Shown one piece after another: positions 44,214-52,404 of a stretch of 64,000 bases of DNA. A model generated the notes under the pieces. It was not told the origin of the DNA, searched no databases, and saw only the letters and a list, made by a program, of their open reading frames with translations. Position 1 is the stretch's first letter; each line of letters starts with the position of its first letter. This DNA comes from Humitalea sp038323655 (GTDB taxonomy: Bacteria; Pseudomonadota; Alphaproteobacteria; Acetobacterales; Acetobacteraceae): positions 1 through 64,000 of the forward strand of contig JBBQHE010000002.1 in the NCBI GenBank assembly GCA_038323655.1, given 5' to 3'. The position numbers were made by a program, and so were the translations under genes.

Positions 44214-45104
44214 TCATCTGGCCGGATAAAGGCCCCGGATCGTCCGCGCCAGCCCATCCTGCCAGGGCGGCAGGGTGAGGCCGAAGACCTCGGCCAGGCG
44301 GCTGCCGTCCATGCGGCCGTCCATCGGGCGGGTGGCCTTGGTCGGCCAATCGGATGTGGCGATGGCCTCCACGGTTGGGGATGGCCCGCCAAACGGACGG
44401 GCGGCGGCGAAGATTGCCTCGGCAAAGCCGTGCCAGGTGGTGGCGCCCTGGTTGGTCGCGTGGAACACGCCGCGATAAGCGGGCTGCCAGCCGCCGGTCC
44501 GGATACGGTCCAGGATCGCCACGATAGCGTCGGCCAGGTCCGGGGCCGCGGTCGGTGCGCCATGCTGGTCGCCGACAACCCGCAGCACCGGGCGTTCGGC
44601 GCCGAAATGCAGCATCGTCTTCACAAAATTCTTGCCCATCGGGGCGTGCACCCAGGCGGTGCGCAGCACGGTGGTCTGCGGATTGGCGGCCAACGCCGCC
44701 CATTCGCCCGCCAGCTTGGTACGGCCGTAGACGCTTTGCGGATTGGGGAGGTCGTCCTCGACATAGGGCGCGCCCTTCAGCCCGTCGAAGACATAATCGG
44801 TAGAGATCTGCACCAGCGGTATGCCAAGGGCGGCGCAATGCTGGCCCACGATCGCGGGGCCGATGGCATTGGCGCGGAAGACGTCAGACGGGGCGTCCTC
44901 CGCCGCGTCCACGGCGGTCCAGGCGGCGGCGTTCACCACGGCCTCGGGGCGGTGGGTGGCAAAGGCGGCGGCGATCGTCTCCGGCCGGTCGAATTCAAAT
45001 GTCGGCTGGCCGACGAGAAGCGCCTCGAACCCCAGGGCCGGGAGCGCCTCGGCCAGGCCGGTCGCAAGTTGGCCGCCCTGGCCGGTGACCAGAATGCGAC
45101 GCAT
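44214..45104 (-). CDS. rfbD: dTDP-4-dehydrorhamnose reductase
   Basis: A 296-residue short-chain dehydrogenase-like enzyme that makes dTDP-L-rhamnose with NADPH. It has MRRILVTGQGGQLATGLAEA for nucleotide binding, the catalytic pair SVYGRTKLAGEWAA (Tyr, Lys), and STDYVFDGLKGAPYVEDDLP, which is highly conserved in RmlD. The ATG at 45104 gives standard length. Last gene of the minus-strand rfbBACD set, eight bases after rfbC. Confidence 0.95.
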   Translation of the reverse strand: MRRILVTGQGGQLATGLAEALPALGFEALLVGQPTFEFDRPETIAAAFATHRPEAVVNAAAWTAVDAAEDAPSDVFRANAIGPAIVGQHCAALGIPLVQISTDYVFDGLKGAPYVEDDLPNPQSVYGRTKLAGEWAALAANPQTTVLRTAWVHAPMGKNFVKTMLHFGAERPVLRVVGDQHGAPTAAPDLADAIVAILDRIRTGGWQPAYRGVFHATNQGATTWHGFAEAIFAAARPFGGPSPTVEAIATSDWPTKATRPMDGRMDGSRLAEVFGLTLPPWQDGLARTIRGLYPAR

Positions 45105-45112
45105 CGCGGACC

Positions 45113-45670
45113 TCACAGGGTGAAGGGTGGGGGGATGTCGGCCAGGCGCGGTGCTTTCCGGTCCTTGTCCGACAGGATTGCGGCCTCTGCATCCAGCGGC
45201 CAGTCGATGCCCAATGCGGGGTCGTTCCACAGGATTCCGGCATCGGTCGAGGGGTCGTAGTAAGAATCGACCTTGTAGATCACCTCGGTGTCGGGTTCGA
45301 GCGTGCAGAACCCATGGGCAAAGCCGCGTGGCACCAGCATCTGGCGCCAGTTGCTGGCCGAGAGCACGGCGGAGACATGCCGCCCGAAGGTCGGCGACCC
45401 GGCCCGCACATCCACCGCCACGTCCAGGATCGCGCCGCGGATCACGCGCACCAGCTTGGTCTGCGCCGTTGGCGGCCGCTGGAAGTGCAGGCCCCGCACC
45501 ACGCCGCGTTCGGCCGACAGCGAATGATTGTCCTGCACGAAATCAACATCGACGCCCAGGTCGACCAGCGGCTGGCGCTTCCAGACCTCGGAGAAGAAGC
45601 CGCGGGCATCGCCGAACTTCTTTGGCTCGATCAGCAGCACCTCCGGGATGGCGAGGCGTTCGATCTTCAT
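45113..45670 (-). CDS. rfbC: dTDP-4-dehydrorhamnose 3,5-epimerase
   Basis: A 185-residue cupin-fold epimerase acting on the sugar 3 and 5 carbons. The motifs are VLLIEPKKFGDARGFFSEVW, then FVQDNHSLSAERGVVRGLHF with the catalytic His, and FAHGFCTLEPDTEVIYKVDS. Length is typical. It overlaps rfbA by four bases, so they are co-translated. Confidence 0.96.
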   Translation of the reverse strand: MKIERLAIPEVLLIEPKKFGDARGFFSEVWKRQPLVDLGVDVDFVQDNHSLSAERGVVRGLHFQRPPTAQTKLVRVIRGAILDVAVDVRAGSPTFGRHVSAVLSASNWRQMLVPRGFAHGFCTLEPDTEVIYKVDSYYDPSTDAGILWNDPALGIDWPLDAEAAILSDKDRKAPRLADIPPPFTL

Positions 45671-46548
45671 GCGTGACGCCCGTCGGCCAGTTCGGCCAGA
45701 TACTTTCCGTAGGCGGTCTTGCCGAGCGCCTTTGCCTGCGCCTGCAGGGCGTCGGCGTCGATGAAGCCCATGCGGAAGGCGATTTCCTCTGGGCAGCCGA
45801 CCTGCACGCTCTGCCGTTCCTGCACGGTCTGCACGAATTGCGCGGCCTGCAGCAGTGACCCCGGGGTGCCGGCATCGAACCAGGCGCAGCCACGGCCGAA
45901 GCGTTCGGCAGCGAGCGACCCCGCGGCCATGTAGACCTTGTTCAGGTCGGTGATCTCCAACTCGCCGCGGGCCGAGGGGGCGAGGCTGCGGGCCATGTCG
46001 GTTACGCGCTTGTCGTAGAAATACAAACCGATGACGGCCCAGTTGGATTTCGGCACCGCCGGCTTTTCCTCCAGCGACAGCACGCGATCCTGCGCGTCGA
46101 ACTCCGCCACGCCATAGCGTTCGGGGTCGGCCACGCGATAGCCGAAGATGGTCGCCTCGCCGCCCTCCGCCCGTGCGGCGGCGGCCTGCAACTGCGCGCT
46201 GACGCCGCTGCCAAAAATGATGTTGTCGCCGAGGGCGAGCGCGCAGGCTTCCCCGGCGATCCAGTCGGCCCCGATGAGAAAGGCCTGGGCGATACCATCG
46301 GGCTTGGGCTGTTCGGCATAAGTGATGGTCACGCCGAACTGGCTGCCGTCGCCGAGCAGGCGGCGGAACATCGGCAGGTCGTGCGGGGTCGAGATCAGCA
46401 TGATGTCGCGTATGCCCGCCAGCATCAGCGTCCCCAGCGGGTAATAGACCATCGGCTTGTCATAGACCGGCAGCAGTTGCTTGCTGGCCGCCAGCGTCAT
46501 CGGGTGCAACCGCGTGCCCGACCCGCCCGCGAGGAGGATGCCCTTCAT
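45667..46548 (-). CDS. rfbA: Glucose-1-phosphate thymidylyltransferase
   Basis: A 293-residue nucleotidyltransferase making dTDP-glucose. MKGILLAGGSGTRLHPMTLA is the nucleotide-binding signature and SKQLLPVYDKPMVYYPL follows. GDNIIFGSG and EITDLNKVYMAAGS are in the expected positions. It starts at the ATG at 46548, overlapping the rfbB stop. Feeds rfbB; product needed for rhamnose in LPS O-antigen or exopolysaccharide. Confidence 0.96.
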   Translation of the reverse strand: MKGILLAGGSGTRLHPMTLAASKQLLPVYDKPMVYYPLGTLMLAGIRDIMLISTPHDLPMFRRLLGDGSQFGVTITYAEQPKPDGIAQAFLIGADWIAGEACALALGDNIIFGSGVSAQLQAAAARAEGGEATIFGYRVADPERYGVAEFDAQDRVLSLEEKPAVPKSNWAVIGLYFYDKRVTDMARSLAPSARGELEITDLNKVYMAAGSLAAERFGRGCAWFDAGTPGSLLQAAQFVQTVQERQSVQVGCPEEIAFRMGFIDADALQAQAKALGKTAYGKYLAELADGRHA

Positions 46549-47615
46549 GCCGATGCCTTCTCCGTGCCGAGCCGCTGCCCGGCGTAGTGCTTGTCGCGAA
46601 TGGGGCGCCACCAGGCCTCGTTGGCCAGGTACCAGGCGAGCGTGTCCTCCAGCCCTGCCTCGAACGACCATTTGGCTTTCCAGCCGAGCGCCACTTCGGC
46701 GCCGGAAGGGTCCATCGCATAGCGGAAATCATGGCCCGGGCGGTCGCGGACATAGGTGATCAGGTTTTCCCGCGGGCCGGCAGTGCCGGGGCGCAGCCGG
46801 TCGAGCGTGGCGCAGATGGCGCGCACGACCTCCAGGTTGCTGCGTTCCTGGCGTGGCCCGAGGCAATAGGTCGCCCCCGGCACGCCGTGCATAAGCGCCA
46901 GGCACAACGCCTCGGCATGGTCCTCGACATGAATCCAGTCGCGGATGTTCGAGCCATCGCCATAGACAGGCAGCGGCTTGCCCTCCAGCGCGTTCAGCGC
47001 GACCAGCGGGATCAGCTTTTCCGGGAACTGCCAGGGGCCGTAGTTGTTGGTGGTGTTGGAGACGAAATTCGGCATCCCGTAGGTATGCTGCCAGGCGCGG
47101 ACTAGATGGTCAGAGGCGGCCTTGGAAGCGGAATAGGGGCTGCGCGGATCGTAGCGCGTGTGTTCGTCGAACGGCGGGTCGTCGCTGCTTTCGAGCGAGC
47201 CGAAAACCTCGTCGGTCGAGACATGATGGAAGCGGAAAGCGGCTTTGTCGGCGGGCGGCAGCGACATCCAGTGTGCCCGGGCGGCTTCCAGCAGCACCTG
47301 GGTGCCGACGACATTGGTCTGGATGAAGGCGGCAGGGCCGTCGATCGACCGGTCAACATGGCTTTCGGCAGCAAGATGCATCACGCGTGACGGCTGCCAT
47401 TCGGCGAAGACCGCGCGCATGGCGGCCGCATCGCAGATATCGGCCGTTATGTGCACGTGCCGCGGGTCAGCGCCCCAGGTGCCCAGGCTGGCGGGGCTTG
47501 CGGCATAGGTCAATTTGTCGACGTTCACGATTGTCGCATCGGTCGTGCGCAGCAGACGCCGCACCACCGCCGAACCAATGAAGCCCATGCCACCCGTGAC
47601 AAGATACCGTGTCAT
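46545..47615 (-). CDS. rfbB: dTDP-glucose 4,6-dehydratase
   Basis: A 356-residue extended SDR. TRYLVTGGMGFIGSAVVRRL binds NAD, HVSTDEVFGSLESSD holds catalytic Thr-Asp-Glu, and SPYSASKAASDHLVRAW holds Tyr and Lys. It converts dTDP-glucose to dTDP-4-keto-6-deoxyglucose. The ATG at 47615 is the family start. First gene of rfbBACD; a 64-base gap separates it from the lactonase gene upstream, which could hold its promoter. Confidence 0.96.
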   Translation of the reverse strand: MTRYLVTGGMGFIGSAVVRRLLRTTDATIVNVDKLTYAASPASLGTWGADPRHVHITADICDAAAMRAVFAEWQPSRVMHLAAESHVDRSIDGPAAFIQTNVVGTQVLLEAARAHWMSLPPADKAAFRFHHVSTDEVFGSLESSDDPPFDEHTRYDPRSPYSASKAASDHLVRAWQHTYGMPNFVSNTTNNYGPWQFPEKLIPLVALNALEGKPLPVYGDGSNIRDWIHVEDHAEALCLALMHGVPGATYCLGPRQERSNLEVVRAICATLDRLRPGTAGPRENLITYVRDRPGHDFRYAMDPSGAEVALGWKAKWSFEAGLEDTLAWYLANEAWWRPIRDKHYAGQRLGTEKASA

Positions 47616-47679
47616 CAACCTCGTCTTTGTCAAAGTGTCGCTTCGGGTTAGCGGAGCCGGCGGGTCGAAACAAGCCAGG

Positions 47680-48621
47680 CTACAACCCCTGCGCGTTGAC
47701 GTGCACGGCATAGAGCGACCGGCAGGCAGCCATGAACAGTCGGTTACGGTGCCGCCCGCCGAAAGTCACATTGGCGCATCGTTCCGGCAGGTGGATGTGC
47801 CCGATGGGATCGCCCGCGGGATTGAAGACCCGCACCCCGTCCAGCCCCGGCCCCATGCCCCAGCCGCACCAGAGGTTGCCCGCGGTATCGACGCGAAAGC
47901 CATCGGGCGAACAGCCCGGCGTGCCAGGAATGAAGGTCCGCGGCGACCCCAGGCGTTTTCCGTCCATCACATCGAATGCGAGCAGGCGGCGTGGCTCGGC
48001 TCGGCTCTCGACCAGGTACAGCACCGTCTCGTCGGGGTTGAAGGCCAGGCCGTTTGGTCCTGCCACGTCCTTGGCGACCAGGCTGACTGCACCGGTCGCG
48101 CCATCGATGCGATAGACGCCATGCGGCAGTTCGGGCGTTGCCTTGTCGCCCTCATAATTGGTGAGGATGCCGAAGGGCGGGTCGGTGAACCAGAGGCTGC
48201 CATCGGACTTCACCACCACGTCGTTGGGGCTGTTCAGGCGCTTGCCCTCGAACCGGTCGGCCAGGATGGTGATCGTCCCGTCGTGCTCCGTGCGGGTGAC
48301 GCGGCGGTTGCCGTGTTCGCAAGTGACCAGGCGCCCCTCGCGGTCGATGGTGTTGCCATTGGCGTGGCCGGAGGGCTTGCGGAAGATCGAGACCGTGCCG
48401 CCCTCCTCCTCCCAACGCAAAATCCGGTTGTTGGGGATGTCGGACCACAACAGCGTGCGATGCGCGCCGAACCATGCCGGGCCCTCGCCCCAGGCGCCGC
48501 CGGTCCAGAGCCGCTCGACCGTGGCGTTCATCAACTGCATCGCGCCGAAAGAGGGGTGCAGGATCTCAAAGGCGCTGTCGGGGTAGCGGGCGGTCGGCTG
48601 GAACGGCGGGGCGTCGGGCAT
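47680..48621 (-). CDS. SMP-30/gluconolactonase-family protein
   Basis: A 313-residue beta-propeller hydrolase. Metal-binding motifs are WGEGPAWFGAHRTLLWSDIP (Glu), RLNSPNDVVVKSDGSLWFTD (Asn-Asp) and GPNGLAFNPDETVLYLVES (Asn). A Ca/Zn-dependent lactonase acting on sugar lactones is likely; substrates differ between members. Length is standard, there is no signal peptide, and the start has family sequence right away (ILHPSFGAMQLMN). A leaderless BMP-family gene lies just upstream in the same direction. Confidence 0.92.
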   Translation of the reverse strand: MPDAPPFQPTARYPDSAFEILHPSFGAMQLMNATVERLWTGGAWGEGPAWFGAHRTLLWSDIPNNRILRWEEEGGTVSIFRKPSGHANGNTIDREGRLVTCEHGNRRVTRTEHDGTITILADRFEGKRLNSPNDVVVKSDGSLWFTDPPFGILTNYEGDKATPELPHGVYRIDGATGAVSLVAKDVAGPNGLAFNPDETVLYLVESRAEPRRLLAFDVMDGKRLGSPRTFIPGTPGCSPDGFRVDTAGNLWCGWGMGPGLDGVRVFNPAGDPIGHIHLPERCANVTFGGRHRNRLFMAACRSLYAVHVNAQGL

Positions 48622-48669
48622 GGGTTGGGGTCCTCCGGGGCGAAGCCTGCATGGCCGCGCTCGACTGCG

Positions 48670-49614
48670 CTACTGCCCCGGGTGCCATTGCTGGCCGGCG
48701 AATTGTTCGGGCACGACGACCCGCCCGCTGGCTACCTCCGCCCCCAGCGCAACCAGCCGGGTGCCAAGCGAACTCGCCACGTCTCCGGCCAGGGCCAGTG
48801 CCACCACCGGCGCATCGGCCAGCCCGGCGCGGCGATCAGCAAAGGCCCCGGCCAGGAAGGCTTCGACCGCCGCCTGTACGGCCCAACCGTTGTCGGCCAC
48901 GGCCGAGGCCAGGAAGACCCCATCTCCCGGCAAGATTGCTGCCCTCGCCCCGCCGGGGGCCAGGACTGCAGGATCGGTCCAGTCCAGCACGTTGCCGATG
49001 GCCCGCGCCCCACCGGCCCGGAGCGCATCGGTCGCCCCCGACCGGCCGCCGTCCAGCATGGTGAATTGCACATCCGCCCCGGCCGCGATCTGGGCGGCCG
49101 TCCAGGCCCGTGCCAGCGCCGGGTCGTGCTGATTGCCGCAGAAACCGGTCAACAGCCGCGCATCCGGCCGCGCATGCGCCAGGCCCGCGGCAAAGGCCGC
49201 CCGTCCGCGCAAGCCTGGCGGCACCGGTTCGCCCGACAGGTGCCCGACCACGCCCGACCGCGTCCACCACCCCGCAAGCGCCCCGGCCAGGAAGGCCGAA
49301 TGTTCCTGCAGAACCTCGAAACACGCGATGCCGGGGCCTTCGATCCGCCCTTGGGTCAGGGCGAAGCAGACGGCGGGAAATTCTGGCGCGACCTCGGCCA
49401 CCGCGGCCTCACCCTGGCCGCCATGGGCGATGACCAGATCGGCCGCCGCCGCTGCTGCGGCCAGCGTCGCCGTGCGCCGCGCGGGATCGGCCTGCCACAG
49501 CACTCGGGCGGTGATGGGATGCGCTGCGGCGGCGCGCGCCAGCCCGGCCTCACCCGCCGCATTGAACGACCCCGCACCAGGCTGGCCGAAGCAGACCAGG
49601 GCGACCCGCGCCAT
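48670..49614 (-). CDS. BMP (Med/PnrA-like) family protein without signal peptide
   Basis: A 314-residue protein that starts MARVALVCFGQPGAGSFNAA; the GxxxxSFN segment is the family hallmark. It continues with EVAPEFPAVCFALTQGRIEG and HSAFLAGALAGWWTRSGVVG, the hinge and the second lobe. The BMP fold binds nucleosides or riboflavin-type ligands in ABC uptake. Here there is no leader, so it is likely cytoplasmic unless the start is wrong; no upstream in-frame leader is seen. It lies five bases after a Bug receptor gene on the same strand. Confidence 0.72.
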   Translation of the reverse strand: MARVALVCFGQPGAGSFNAAGEAGLARAAAAHPITARVLWQADPARRTATLAAAAAAADLVIAHGGQGEAAVAEVAPEFPAVCFALTQGRIEGPGIACFEVLQEHSAFLAGALAGWWTRSGVVGHLSGEPVPPGLRGRAAFAAGLAHARPDARLLTGFCGNQHDPALARAWTAAQIAAGADVQFTMLDGGRSGATDALRAGGARAIGNVLDWTDPAVLAPGGARAAILPGDGVFLASAVADNGWAVQAAVEAFLAGAFADRRAGLADAPVVALALAGDVASSLGTRLVALGAEVASGRVVVPEQFAGQQWHPGQ

Positions 49615-49619
49615 GGCCG

Positions 49620-50594
49620 CTACTCCGCTCGCAGCCCCATGGCGCGGATCGCGCCACCGATTTCCCGCACCTGGTCGGCGACAAAGGCGGTGAAGGCAGC
49701 GGGCGTGGTGGGACGCGGCAGGATGCCGTGCTCCTCCATCCGCGCGAGCACGGCTGGGTCGGCCAGGGCGGCGATGGTGGCGGCGTTCAGCCTCTCCACG
49801 ACGCCGGGCGGCAGGCCGGCGGGACCGGACAGGCCGAGCCAGTTTTCCGCGAGCAATCCGGGCATCCCGGCCTCGGCCACCGTCGGCAGGTTGGGCGCCA
49901 TCGGCTGCCGCTGCGTGGCGGTGACGGCATAGGCGCGCAGACGGCCGTCGCGAATGTTTTCGATATTCTGCGGCAGCGTGTCGAAGGACAGCGGAATGGA
50001 CCCGCCCAGCAGGTCCGCCTGCATCGGCGCCGATCCGCGATAGGGCACATGGGTCAGCCGCAGCCCGGTCTGGCGTTCGAACATGATGCCGACGATATGC
50101 GCGACGCTGCCGGCGCCTGAGGTGCCGAAGCCCGGGGGACTGGGCTGGGCCGCGATCCAGGCCCGCAAGCCCGCAAGGTCCGTCGCCGGCACCAGCGTGC
50201 GATTGGCGAGGATCACCAGCGGCACGGCGCCGAGGTAGGTGACATGGGTGAAGCCTGCCACGGGGTCATAGCTCACCGAGGGATAGAGTGGCGGCGAGGT
50301 CACGATCGGCGCCGTGTTGGACAGCATGATCGTATGACCATCGGGCGGCGCGGACGCGACCTGCGTCGCCCCCAGCGTGCCGCCGGCGCCTGGCCGGTTG
50401 TCCACCACGAAACGCCCGGTGAGGCGCTGCGAAAGCGCCTCGGCCAGCACGCGGGCCACGATGTCGCTGCTGCCGCCAGGCGGGAAGACGACGACCAGGC
50501 GTACCGGTCGGCTGGGCCAGGTTGGCTGCGCCAAGGCGGACTGCACCCCCACAAGGCATAGGGCTGCGACAAGAGCGGGCAGAAAGCGGCGCAT
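49620..50594 (-). CDS. Bug-family (TctC-like) periplasmic solute receptor
   Basis: A 324-residue Bug receptor with leader MRRFLPALVAALCLVGVQSA, cut after ALAQ. RLVVVFPPGGSSDIVARVLA, VVDNRPGAGGTLGATQVASA and HVPYRGSAPMQADLLGG are in place. ATG at 50594 is the start; the frame runs on upstream only by chance. It is followed after five bases by the leaderless BMP gene and then the lactonase, so a three-gene unit may handle one carbon source. No TctA/TctB here. Confidence 0.92.
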   Translation of the reverse strand: MRRFLPALVAALCLVGVQSALAQPTWPSRPVRLVVVFPPGGSSDIVARVLAEALSQRLTGRFVVDNRPGAGGTLGATQVASAPPDGHTIMLSNTAPIVTSPPLYPSVSYDPVAGFTHVTYLGAVPLVILANRTLVPATDLAGLRAWIAAQPSPPGFGTSGAGSVAHIVGIMFERQTGLRLTHVPYRGSAPMQADLLGGSIPLSFDTLPQNIENIRDGRLRAYAVTATQRQPMAPNLPTVAEAGMPGLLAENWLGLSGPAGLPPGVVERLNAATIAALADPAVLARMEEHGILPRPTTPAAFTAFVADQVREIGGAIRAMGLRAE

Positions 50595-50923
50595 GACGGA
50601 TTCCGGAACGGCGATGAACCGTGGTGGCAAGCGCCGGACCAGAGGGGTGCGTGAGCGACTGACCCATGCGTGGCCCTGGCGGGCGGCGGTGACAGGAATG
50701 CGGCCACCCGGGAAGCGGACGGATGGCCCAGGCAGATCGCCGGCCGGTACTGCGTTCGCCCTCCGTAGGGCTCCTCCGGCAGCCCCGCCCGGGCGGCGAG
50801 GTATGGCGCGGCCGCCGCGAACTCTGGGTTGCTGCCATCGCGTCAGACCAGACGGTTGATCGCTGGCGGCTGTATTGCTGCAATGCGCGCCGGGGGCCGT
50901 CTGTGCCTGCGATGGTGTCGTTG
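50595..50923. other. Intergenic stretch, no recognised gene
   Basis: About 330 bases between the racemase-fold gene and the Bug receptor, both minus strand. One minus frame reads PEFAAAAPYLAARAGLPEEP without matching a family I know and without a start. It may be a worn-out gene end or leader sequence of the Bug gene. Confidence 0.5.
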
Positions 50924-51661
50924 TCAGATCACGCTGCAAAGACGTCCCCAGCCCTGCGGCCGCGCCGCCACCCCCGCCGTCGCCAACCCGCCCAAGATCC
51001 CCAGCGTGGTTGCATCCCACAGTGGCAGACCCGTCTCGGCCTCGACCTCTGCCGCCAGCGGCGCAGCCGGGTAGTTGGTGCACCAGGACAGCAGGATATC
51101 GGGCCGCCCCGACGCCAGCGACCGCGCCTGGCTCAGGATCGTCCCATACGGGACCGAGGCGTAGGAGAGGTTGTCGCTCATGCCCAGATGCCGGGTCGCC
51201 ACCACCGGTACGCCCTGGCCGTTCAGCCTTTCGGCCAGGCGGGCGGTATAGGCCTCGGTATAGGGCGTCAGCAGCCCGATGGCCTGCACGCCCGCCGCCG
51301 CCAGCGCGCGCAGCAGTGCCAGGCCCGAGGTATCGGCGGGGATGCCGGTCGCCTCCCCGATCCGCGCCACCAGGTCGCGGTCATGGTCCAGGCCGATGCC
51401 GCCGCCCTTGCTGCCGTTCCAGATGATTGCATCGGGCTTGGCGTGGGACAGCAGGGTCGCGGCCTGCATCATCGCGTCGATGTTGTAGCTGTCGGGGAAG
51501 GGGTCGCGGTCGCCGTGCACCGGGATGCGGGCGAAGATGGCCGCGGCCTGCGGCAGGTCGCGCAGCATCGCCAGCGTCGTGCGCTCCACGACGGTATTTG
51601 CCGAAGGCGTGATCGTGCCGATCACGCGCGGGTTCGGGGGTAGCAAGCTGGCAGCGGTCAT
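50924..51661 (-). CDS. Asp/Glu racemase-fold protein (maleate isomerase/arylmalonate decarboxylase-like)
   Basis: A 245-residue protein of the maleate cis-trans isomerase group. The first loop is VIGTITPSANTVVERTTLAM. Where isomerases carry the first catalytic Cys the sequence reads IIWNGSKGGG, with Gly83 in its place. The second Cys is kept: ILLSWCTNYPAAPLAAEVEA (Cys194). This one-Cys pattern is that of arylmalonate decarboxylase, not of racemases, which need both. It could therefore decarboxylate a malonate derivative or isomerise by another route. It is divergent from a TetR regulator, whose start is about 60 bases away. Confidence 0.8.
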   Translation of the reverse strand: MTAASLLPPNPRVIGTITPSANTVVERTTLAMLRDLPQAAAIFARIPVHGDRDPFPDSYNIDAMMQAATLLSHAKPDAIIWNGSKGGGIGLDHDRDLVARIGEATGIPADTSGLALLRALAAAGVQAIGLLTPYTEAYTARLAERLNGQGVPVVATRHLGMSDNLSYASVPYGTILSQARSLASGRPDILLSWCTNYPAAPLAAEVEAETGLPLWDATTLGILGGLATAGVAARPQGWGRLCSVI

Positions 51662-51723
51662 GCCGGGCAGGCTGGCAAGATGTGCTGTCTTCGTCCATCC
51701 ATGTCGCTTGGGAGAGTGACGAC

Positions 51724-52353
51724 ATGGCCGAAACCACCCTGTCCCCACGCGCGGCGGCGACGCGGCAGCGCATCCTGGATGCCGCCCTGGTCGAATTCGC
51801 CGCCAATGGCCTGGCCGGCGCGCGGGTGGATGAGATCGCGGCCCGGGCCGATGCCAACAAGCGCATGATCTACGCCCATTTCGGCAGCAAGGAGGAGTTG
51901 TGGCTGGCCGTCCTGGAAACGGCCTACGCCCAAAAGCGCTGCGAGGAACACGCGCTGGAAACCGTCAACCTGTCGCCCGAGGCGGCCATGCGCGCGCTGG
52001 TGCGCTTCAACCTGCGCTACACCGCGGCCCATCCGGAATTTGTCGCCCTGCTGAACCAGGAGAACATCCACCGCGCCGCCTATCTCAAGCGCAGCGCCGA
52101 GGTACCTGCCCTGTATTCGCCGCTGCTGGCGGCGCTCGGCGCCGTGCTGGAACGCGGTCAGGCGGCGGGGGTGTTCCGGTCGGGCGTGGATGCCATGCAG
52201 CTTTACGTCTCGATCCTGGCGCTGGGACATTTCTACATCGCCAACCGGCACACGCTGTCCACCATATTCGGCGCGGCGCTGACGACCGAGGCCGCGCTGG
52301 CCGCGCGGGAAGCGCATTGCGAGGCGGTGGTGCTGGGCTACCTGCGCCCTTGA
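51724..52353 (+). CDS. TetR-family transcriptional regulator
   Basis: A 209-residue regulator. The N-terminal HTH is ATRQRILDAALVEFAANGLA, then GARVDEIAARADANKRMIYA and HFGSKEELWLAVLE, a classic TetR pattern. The C-terminal ligand domain follows the TetR_C type of RutR/AcrR-like members (LLNQENIHRAAYLKRS). GGGAG lies before ATG 51724. It is divergent from the racemase-fold gene and 51 bases upstream of the Gfo/Idh/MocA gene, so it may control both directions. Confidence 0.92.
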   Translation: MAETTLSPRAAATRQRILDAALVEFAANGLAGARVDEIAARADANKRMIYAHFGSKEELWLAVLETAYAQKRCEEHALETVNLSPEAAMRALVRFNLRYTAAHPEFVALLNQENIHRAAYLKRSAEVPALYSPLLAALGAVLERGQAAGVFRSGVDAMQLYVSILALGHFYIANRHTLSTIFGAALTTEAALAAREAHCEAVVLGYLRP

Positions 52354-52404
52354 CGCGGCGTTGGCCGGTCCGGTAACTGTCTGGTTACCAAATGGGAGAA
52401 CACC

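Noticed and set aside
43500..49932. Very long plus-strand open frames opposite rfbD, the SMP-30 lactonase and the BMP gene
   Set aside because: Antisense to complete, well-recognised genes and without homology by eye.
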